5,281 nt of DNA from Lysobacteraceae bacterium (GTDB taxonomy: Bacteria > Pseudomonadota > Gammaproteobacteria > Xanthomonadales > Xanthomonadaceae). The notes below the pieces were generated by a model. The model searched no databases. It was not told where the DNA came from and saw nothing but the letters and a program-made list of their open reading frames with translations. Positions 1 through 5,281 of the stretch are shown here, piece after piece. Every line of letters begins with the position of its first letter. Within the stretch, counting starts at the first letter, position 1. The stretch spans positions 1-5,281 of the forward strand of contig JAGNNB010000247.1 of the NCBI GenBank assembly GCA_017990865.1, read 5' to 3'. Position numbers and translations under genes: made by a program.

Positions 1-301
1 ATGCTCGCGCCTCGCCCGCGATACGCGTCCGCGATACGTGCACGCGCTTGGCGAGCGCTGTCACGAACGCAGTCGTTCGATGCGCTCGTTGAGCGCGCGC
101 CTGAACGACGCGCGCCCGAGGCGGCAAGATCCTGGGAGGCGCGATCCGAGGAAGCGCCTCGATGCGGCATCGTCAAGGCGCGTCGCTCTGATGACTTGCA
201 TGCGCGACGACGCGCTTAGCGGAGCTTGCGCAGATCGTGTCTCACCTCGCGCGACGGAGCCGGGTAAAGTAGCGTTCCGTCCGTCGCTTAGCCTGGCCTC
301 G
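1..301. other. Region upstream of radA with no supportable gene
   Basis: Open frames cross this stretch on both strands, as is common at this GC content, but their translations are arginine/alanine-rich, low in complexity and match no family I recognise. One frame is open from the left edge straight into radA, yet homology to RadA begins only after the ATG at 302. The stretch contains a 10-bp direct repeat (16-25 and 29-38), several short inverted repeats (64-79, 82-96, 95-115), a partial REP-like sequence (216-227) and a TAAAGT -10-like element (265-270). It may be intergenic DNA or the degenerate end of a neighbouring gene. Confidence 0.5.
265..270 (+). promoter_or_regulatory. Candidate -10 element for radA
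   Basis: TAAAGT lies 31 nt before the radA ATG and matches the sigma-70 -10 consensus at four of six positions. No convincing -35 hexamer sits 16-18 nt upstream (the sequence there is TCACCT-like). The same hexamer occurs at nearly the same distance (29 nt) from the purU start, where a better -35 is present. This is a weak call based on similarity alone. Confidence 0.25.
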
Positions 302-1705
<1,404 letters not shown>

Positions 1706-1777
1706 CAGCGGTTGCGCCTGTCGCTGGTGCAGAGACTTCGATGAGTGGGTTTAACCATTCTTTTTGGTCGCCGCTTT

Positions 1778-1816
1778 TTCAACTACCGATTTCAACTACC
1801 GATTTCGACTACGAAT
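1778..1816 (+). repeat. Three tandem 13-bp units before the DUF1444 gene
   Basis: Two identical units TTCAACTACCGAT (1778-1790 and 1791-1803) are followed by a diverged third, TTCGACTACGAAT (1804-1816), which matches at 10 of 13 positions. The array ends two bases before the ribosome binding site of the next gene, so it lies in the 5' leader if transcription starts further upstream. The unit length is not a multiple of three and the array is outside the coding region. Confidence 0.85.
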
Positions 1817-1818
1817 AA

Positions 1819-1824
1819 AAGGTG
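1819..1824 (+). promoter_or_regulatory. Ribosome binding site deciding the DUF1444 start
   Basis: AAGGTG sits five bases before the ATG at 1830. The spacing supports this start over the upstream alternative at 1764, which would have to be translated through the tandem repeat and has no visible Shine-Dalgarno. Confidence 0.6.
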
Positions 1825-1829
1825 ATGGC

Positions 1830-2669
1830 ATGGCGGGATTCTTGTCGGGTTTGCGAGGGCTGTTCGGCGCGAAAGAGGAACTGCCGACGCCGCAGGCGTT
1901 CACTGAGCTCGCGCAGCGCATGCTCTCCGCCGAGGTGCCGAGCGCGCGGGTCCAGATCGTCGGCGATTTGGAACTCACCGTCGATGCCGACACGCAGGGC
2001 GAACATCGCATCTTTCTCGACAACGCGTATCGCGCCTACGCGGCGGAATCGCCGAAAGACCGCATGGCGGCGCTGGAACGCTTCGTGCGCTCCTACGCCG
2101 AAGCCGCGCGCGGGTTGGATCGCAGCCCGGACCGCATCGTGCCGATCGTCAAGACGCGCGCGTGGCTGAGCGATGTGCAGGCGTCGATGCGGCGCATGAA
2201 CGAGGAAAAAGCGCAAAGCAACGTGTACGAAGACTTGACCGACGAATTGATCGTGGTCTACGCCATCGATACCCCGAGCAATATCGCGTACCTGGCGCAG
2301 GACGAACTCGATGCGATCGGTATTCCCCGCGCCGATCTGCGCGCGCATGCCGTGCGTAACCTGCGCGGCTTGCTGCCCGGCATCGACGTCAAGCGTGGGC
2401 CGCAGATCGGAATGGTCGTCGCAGACGGCAATTACGAGCCGTCGCTGATCTTGTTCGCTGACCTCTGGGCACGCGAGAGCGCACAGATGCGCGGTGCGCC
2501 GGCGGTGGCGTGCCCTGGCCACGACATCCTGCTGTTCGCCGATTCCGCCAACGAAAGCGCGGTGACGCAATTGCGCGCGTTGGCGTCGAAATTGTTTCAA
2601 GACGCGCAACGGCCGTTGACACCGCGGGTGCACCTGCTTCGCGACGGCGTGCCCACGCCGATCGATTGA
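1830..2669 (+). CDS. DUF1444 (YtpQ/UPF0354) family protein
   Basis: This 279-aa protein matches my recollection of the DUF1444 family, typified by Bacillus YtpQ, whose biochemical role is unknown. Features shared with the family are a helical segment ending in the strand DRIVPIVKTRAWL (101-113), then ELIVVYAIDTPSNIAYL (139-155), an LDAIGI turn (160-165), ARNL-like VRNLRGLLP (175-183), and a C-terminal core with GHDILLFAD (230-238) and a basic, proline-bearing end (PRVHLLRDG, 265-273). There is no signal peptide or convincing membrane segment; the first residues (GFLSGLRGLFG) are only a short amphipathic stretch, so a cytoplasmic location is likely. The start at 1830 is set by AAGGTG at 1819-1824. 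It lies 124 nt after radA with no strong terminator between, so co-transcription is possible but not shown. No catalytic motif is evident, and I would not assign a function. Confidence 0.87.
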   Translation: MAGFLSGLRGLFGAKEELPTPQAFTELAQRMLSAEVPSARVQIVGDLELTVDADTQGEHRIFLDNAYRAYAAESPKDRMAALERFVRSYAEAARGLDRSPDRIVPIVKTRAWLSDVQASMRRMNEEKAQSNVYEDLTDELIVVYAIDTPSNIAYLAQDELDAIGIPRADLRAHAVRNLRGLLPGIDVKRGPQIGMVVADGNYEPSLILFADLWARESAQMRGAPAVACPGHDILLFADSANESAVTQLRALASKLFQDAQRPLTPRVHLLRDGVPTPID

Positions 2670-2724
2670 GCGCGGCGCGGATGCGGTCTTCGGGACGAAA
2701 CGCCGTTTAATCGCGCAAAAAAGC

Positions 2725-2753
2725 TTCATTCCGCCGCGGCCTTATGCCACTAT
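2725..2753 (+). promoter_or_regulatory. Candidate sigma-70 promoter for the DUF805 gene
   Basis: TTCATT (2725-2730) and CACTAT (2748-2753) are separated by 17 nt, the ideal spacing, although each hexamer matches consensus at only three of six positions. The -10 would place transcription start near 2760, about 28 nt before the GTG start. An A-rich stretch (2717-2722) lies just upstream. This is a position-based inference. Confidence 0.35.
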
Positions 2754-2775
2754 CGCCCTCTCATCACGCATATTG

Positions 2776-2782
2776 AGGGGGG
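2776..2782 (+). promoter_or_regulatory. Strong Shine-Dalgarno fixing a GTG start
   Basis: AGGGGGG lies five bases upstream of the GTG at 2788, which is correct spacing. It is too far (14 nt) from the ATG at 2797 and overlaps the alternative TTG start at 2773, so it supports GTG as the true start codon. Confidence 0.65.
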
Positions 2783-2787
2783 CTTTC

Positions 2788-3189
2788 GTGGAATGGATGT
2801 TGATGCCGCTGAAGCGGTATTTCGATTTCGAGGGACGGTCCAGGCGCAAGGAGTACTGGATGTTCGTTTTGCTTTACACCTTGCTGATGATTCCGGCTTT
2901 GATTCTCACAGTCGCCGGTATCGCGACGAGCGGGGACAGCAACGAATTGAGCGGCATGGGCGCCTTGGGTGCTAGCCTGTTCGGGCTGATCATACTGATC
3001 TTTTTCATTCCTTCGATCGCGGTGCAAGTGCGTCGCTTTCACGATCAAGACAAATCCGGCTGGTTCGTGCTGTTGAACCTGATTCCGTCGATCGGCGGCT
3101 TGATCGTGCTGGTTTTCATGTGTTTGGAAGGCACGCCCGGCGAGAATCGCTACGGCCCCGATCCCAAAGGCCCCGACGCTCGGCGCTGA
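2788..3189 (+). CDS. DUF805 family small inner-membrane protein
   Basis: A 133-aa protein with the hallmarks of DUF805, a widespread family of small integral membrane proteins (E. coli YhaH/YhaI type) with no settled function. The N-terminus (MEWMLMPLKRYFDFEGRSRRKEYW) carries the family's F-x-GR-x-RR-x-EYW motif at 14-24. Three hydrophobic segments follow at about 24-45, 58-79 and 92-113, all long enough to span the membrane. The conserved loop RRFHDQDKSGW (82-92) and the C-terminal G-T-x-G-x-N-x-Y-G-P-D-P motif (115-126) are intact. The GTG start is preferred over TTG at 2773 and ATG at 2797 because of the Shine-Dalgarno at 2776-2782 and because it gives the usual family N-terminus. A strong terminator follows 28 nt after the stop. 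A probable own promoter separates it from the DUF1444 gene 118 nt upstream. Confidence 0.92.
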   Translation: MEWMLMPLKRYFDFEGRSRRKEYWMFVLLYTLLMIPALILTVAGIATSGDSNELSGMGALGASLFGLIILIFFIPSIAVQVRRFHDQDKSGWFVLLNLIPSIGGLIVLVFMCLEGTPGENRYGPDPKGPDARR

Positions 3190-3217
3190 ATTCGCCGCCG
3201 ATCTCGACGCGTTCCCG

Positions 3218-3248
3218 AACGCCCGCCTCCTCGGCGGGCGTTTCGTTT
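3218..3248 (+). terminator. Rho-independent terminator after the DUF805 gene
   Basis: A perfect 10-bp GC-rich stem pairs AACGCCCGCC (3218-3227) with GGCGGGCGTT (3233-3242) across a five-base loop TCCTC. A T-rich tail, TTTCGTTT (3241-3248, first two bases shared with the stem), follows on the plus strand. The other strand lacks a T-tract, so it acts in the plus direction and closes the plus-strand block. Confidence 0.85.
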
Positions 3249-3303
3249 ACGGACGGGCAGATCCGACGTTTCGCAGAACCATACGATCGCATCCACCCGG
3301 TAG

Positions 3304-3322
3304 AGCGGAGCGAAGCTCCGCT
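3304..3322. repeat. REP-like palindrome with perfect 8-bp stem
   Basis: AGCGGAGC (3304-3311) pairs perfectly with GCTCCGCT (3315-3322) around a GAA loop. No T-tract follows on either strand, so it is not a typical terminator. The sequence resembles short hairpins scattered between genes in Xanthomonadaceae genomes; that family assignment is from memory. Half of it recurs at 216-227 in inverted orientation. Confidence 0.6.
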
Positions 3323-3336
3323 AAACCCAATCCGAA

Positions 3337-3361
3337 GATAAAAATCGCACCGCCCGCGATT
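3337..3361 (-). terminator. Probable terminator for purU
   Basis: On the minus strand AATCGC (3361-3356) pairs with GCGATT (3348-3343) across a seven-base loop GGGCGGT. The second arm runs straight into TTTATC, giving a run of five T including the stem end. The stem is only six base pairs, and the hairpin lies about 100 nt beyond the purU stop, so it is plausible rather than strong. Confidence 0.4.
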
Positions 3362-3401
3362 CAATCGCTCCCCGTCCTTTTGCGAGAAATGGCGAACGAT
3401 C

Positions 3402-3427
3402 GGTCGCGGCTGAAACCGCTCCTGCGA
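3402..3427 (-). repeat. Degenerate REP-like element downstream of purU
   Basis: The minus strand contains AGGAGCGGTTTCAGCCGCGA, close to the AGGAGCGGCTTCAGCCGCGA type of intergenic element I recall from Xanthomonadaceae and relatives. Its core, GCGGTTTCAGCCGC (3406-3419), keeps a 4-bp outer stem but one substitution breaks the inner pairing that the perfect form would have. Translating this strand gives GFSRDRS, a string often seen in spurious proteins predicted across such elements. Confidence 0.55.
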
Positions 3428-3461
3428 AGGCGATTCGCGGCGGCTGCGATTCGATGCGGGC

Positions 3462-4325
3462 TTACACCGAGAAAACGACAGTCCGCTGCCCGTTGAGCAG
3501 AATCCGATCGTCCAGATAACAGCGCAGCGCATGCGCCAGCACGCGGCGTTCGATGTCGCGACCGATGCGGATCAGGTCTTCGGGCGTGTCGTGATGACTG
3601 ACGCGTTGCGTGTCCTGTTCGATGATCGGGCCTTCGTCGAGATCGGCGGTGACGAAGTGCGCGGTGGCGCCGATCAATTTTACGCCTCGCGCATGCGCGC
3701 TGTGATACGGGCGCGCGCCCTTGAAGCTGGGCAGGAACGAATGATGGATATTGATGCAGCGGCCGGACAATTTTTCGGTCAATGCGTTCGACAGCACCTG
3801 CATGTAGCGCGCCAGCACCACCAATTCGGCATCGGTGTCTTCGATCAGCGCCCAGAGTTTCGCTTCCTGTTCGTCTTTGCCGCCGGGCGTTACCGGCAGG
3901 TGATGGAACGGAATGCCCTCGAAATCCATATGACGATAGGTCTCGCGCGGATGATTGGAGACGATGGCGGCGATGTCCATCGGCAGCTCGCCGGTGCGCC
4001 AGCGATACAACACGTCGGCGAGGCAGTGATCGAATTTCGAGGCCATCAGCAGTACGCGCCTGCGCCGACCGCGATCGCGCATCGTCCACTGCATGCCGAA
4101 GCGCCCGGCGGGCACAGCGAAGGCTTCGCGCAATGCTTCGAACGACGCGCCGGTCTCGACCAGCGCGAACACCGTGCGCATGAAGAAACGGTCGGTTTCC
4201 GGGTCGCTGTACTGCTGGGATTCCAGGATATTGGCACCGTGCCCGAACAAATGCCCGGATACCGCATTGACGATGCCGGGGCGGTCCGGGCACGAAAAGG
4301 TCAGGACGTAATGGCGCGACGGCAT
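3462..4325 (-). CDS. purU: Formyltetrahydrofolate deformylase PurU
   Basis: The 287-aa product is a full-length PurU (E. coli 280 aa), a cytoplasmic enzyme that hydrolyses 10-formyltetrahydrofolate to tetrahydrofolate and formate, balancing one-carbon pools and supplying formate to PurT-type purine synthesis. An N-terminal ACT domain (about 5-85; [10 protein letters not shown] at 10-19) is the regulatory part, known in E. coli to respond to glycine and methionine. A formyltransferase-fold domain (about 90-285) follows. The catalytic Asn-His-Asp set of the GART/formyltransferase superfamily is visible as N192 and H194 in [10 protein letters not shown] (192-201) and D230 in LDEGPII (229-235), with the spacing expected from GART (2 and 38 residues). 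GARPYH (203-208) and GATAHFV (219-225) are typical PurU signatures that separate it from PurN. The ATG at 4325 places the ACT domain correctly; the Shine-Dalgarno is weak. The gene follows the phosphodiesterase gene by 103 nt on the same strand and converges with the DUF805 gene. Confidence 0.97.
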   Translation of the reverse strand: MPSRHYVLTFSCPDRPGIVNAVSGHLFGHGANILESQQYSDPETDRFFMRTVFALVETGASFEALREAFAVPAGRFGMQWTMRDRGRRRRVLLMASKFDHCLADVLYRWRTGELPMDIAAIVSNHPRETYRHMDFEGIPFHHLPVTPGGKDEQEAKLWALIEDTDAELVVLARYMQVLSNALTEKLSGRCINIHHSFLPSFKGARPYHSAHARGVKLIGATAHFVTADLDEGPIIEQDTQRVSHHDTPEDLIRIGRDIERRVLAHALRCYLDDRILLNGQRTVVFSV

Positions 4326-4353
4326 GCGAAGCTCGTGAGGCGGGGGAACCGCG

Positions 4354-4383
4354 ACTTTACACGCTGCGCGGGTTCGCGGTCAC
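4354..4383 (-). promoter_or_regulatory. Candidate sigma-70 promoter for purU
   Basis: On the minus strand GTGACC (4383-4378) and TAAAGT (4359-4354) are spaced by 18 nt; each matches consensus at four of six positions and the -35 contains the TGAC core. Transcription would begin around 4347, leaving a leader of about 22 nt before the purU ATG. It lies wholly in the gap after the phosphodiesterase gene, which suggests purU can be expressed independently. Confidence 0.45.
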
Positions 4384-4428
4384 GGCAGCGGTGGCGCTCG
4401 TCGTACCCGCGATCGGCGAATTCGAACC

Positions 4429-5281
4429 TCAATCGCCGTCCACCGCACGTCGCCCGAGCGCGGGGTCGTCGGTGAAGAAGGCGTCGAGGCCGAGCGCGAC
4501 ATAATCGCGAATCTGCCGAATGGATCCGGCCTCATGACGCGCGGCATCGTTGCCGTCGCCGCGGTACGCGCGCTCCAGAAAATGATTTTCGGGGCGGAAG
4601 GTATAGGCGACCACGCGCAAACCCGCGGCTTTCGCTTCGTCGACAAGTCGGCTGCGTCGAACGCCATCGGCGTTTTCCGCGGGGTCCAGGTCGCGATACG
4701 CCACGCCGATGGCGTCGGCGTAGGTCGCGATTTCGAGCAAACCTTCGGCGCGCATCATCGCGCCGTACTCGATCGCGGCGCCCGCGACAACGGTATCGTA
4801 AGGACGATCGCCGCGGCGGCCGAGCAATTGCAGCAGCGCGATATTCGAACCGCGCGGAATCTTCTCGCGCATCGCCCGCAGATTGGCGATCTCGAACGAT
4901 TGAATGGTGATCGGTGCGCTGCGCGTATGCGGATGCGCGGCAAGCGCGGCGAGCAAGCGATCTTCCATCGCCAACCCGAGGCGCGCGAAATGCGTCGGGT
5001 GCTTGATTTCCGGCGCCAAACCGATCTGGCGTCCGCGCTTGCGCGATTCCTCATCGGCCAGCGCAACGATTTCGTCAAAAGTCGCGATTTCGAACTGCCC
5101 GTCGAACGCGGTCGAGCGCAATTCCGGCAAACGCTCGCGCGCCCGCAGCGTCTTCAATTCCGCCAACGTGAAATCTTCGGTGAACCAGCCTTCGATGCGC
5201 TCGCCGTCGATGCGCTTGACGGTCTTGCGCGCGGCGAACTCCGGATGCGCGGCGACATCCGTGGTGCCGGAAATCTCGTTC
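4429..5281 (-). CDS. glpQ: Glycerophosphodiester phosphodiesterase, GlpQ-type, N-terminus missing
   Basis: The frame is open from the right edge to the TGA at 4431-4429, giving 283 visible C-terminal residues of a GDPD-family enzyme. The family hydrolyses glycerophosphodiesters to glycerol-3-phosphate and an alcohol, in a metal-dependent TIM barrel. Visible features, numbered within the fragment: NEISGTTDV at 1-9, just after the expected catalytic His; GWFTEDFTLAELK (31-43), typical of the long periplasmic GlpQ class; PEIKHP (90-95), whose Glu is the usual metal or catalytic residue; IQSF (126-129); AYTFRPEN (225-232); and FFTDDPALG (268-276) near the C-terminus. GlpQ proteins of this type are about 350-370 aa, so roughly 65-90 residues, including the HR motif and any signal peptide, lie beyond the window. 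Periplasmic location is therefore inferred from class, not seen. The TTG codon at 5166 is internal, because recognisable GlpQ sequence continues upstream of it. Cytoplasmic UgpQ is less likely because it is shorter and lacks the insert regions seen here. Confidence 0.94.
   Translation of the reverse strand, partial: NEISGTTDVAAHPEFAARKTVKRIDGERIEGWFTEDFTLAELKTLRARERLPELRSTAFDGQFEIATFDEIVALADEESRKRGRQIGLAPEIKHPTHFARLGLAMEDRLLAALAAHPHTRSAPITIQSFEIANLRAMREKIPRGSNIALLQLLGRRGDRPYDTVVAGAAIEYGAMMRAEGLLEIATYADAIGVAYRDLDPAENADGVRRSRLVDEAKAAGLRVVAYTFRPENHFLERAYRGDGNDAARHEAGSIRQIRDYVALGLDAFFTDDPALGRRAVDGD

Noticed and set aside
1..219. A 72-codon open frame beginning with ATG at the window edge
   Set aside because: Low-complexity Arg/Ala-rich sequence with no recognisable family, and long open frames are expected by chance at this GC content.
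38..301. An 88-codon in-frame extension upstream of the radA start
   Set aside because: The translation is arginine-rich and unlike any RadA N-terminus, while the ATG at 302 lies just before the zinc finger exactly as in known RadA proteins.
4368..4410. Inverted repeat GCGGGT/ACCCGC spanning the purU upstream region as an operator
   Set aside because: The arms are six bases, about 30 bases apart and GC-only apart from one base each; such pairs are common here and nothing else supports a regulator site.
3531..4475. Long plus-strand open frame opposite purU
   Set aside because: It overlaps a full-length PurU with intact catalytic residues. Its translation resembles no family and reflects the antisense of purU codons.
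5164..5166. TTG at 5166 as the start of the phosphodiesterase gene
   Set aside because: The upstream codons to the window edge encode recognisable GlpQ sequence (NEISGTTDV, GWFTEDFT), so the TTG is an internal leucine codon.

Overview
This looks like ordinary chromosomal DNA from a GC-rich gammaproteobacterium. Gene content, codon use and the short intergenic hairpins fit the Xanthomonadaceae/Lysobacter group best. That placement is inference: it rests mainly on the intergenic elements at about 3304-3322 and 3402-3427 and on the protein families, and there is no marker gene such as 16S rRNA.

Layout. Positions 1-301 hold no gene I can support, only small inverted repeats and a weak promoter-like -10 element. 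A plus-strand block follows: radA (302-1705, branch migration and recombination ATPase), a DUF1444/YtpQ-family protein of unknown function (1830-2669), and a small DUF805-family membrane protein (2788-3189). The plus-strand block closes with a strong rho-independent terminator (3218-3248). A convergent intergenic stretch (3190-3461) carries that terminator, two REP-like hairpins and a probable minus-strand terminator. The minus strand then carries purU (4325-3462, formyltetrahydrofolate deformylase) and, upstream of it, a periplasmic-type glycerophosphodiester phosphodiesterase (ends at 4429) that runs off the right edge, so its N-terminus is missing.

How the genes relate. They do not form one pathway. 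RadA serves DNA repair, PurU balances one-carbon folate pools and supplies formate, and the phosphodiesterase salvages glycerol-3-phosphate from deacylated phospholipids. The 124-nt and 118-nt gaps in the plus-strand block leave open whether it is one operon. DUF805 has its own candidate promoter, and purU has a candidate promoter in the 103-nt gap after the phosphodiesterase gene.

I found no defence, mobile, CRISPR or biosynthetic system here. The points most worth a second look are a three-unit 13-bp tandem repeat directly before the ribosome binding site of the DUF1444 gene, the REP-like hairpins, and a half-copy of one of them just upstream of radA.
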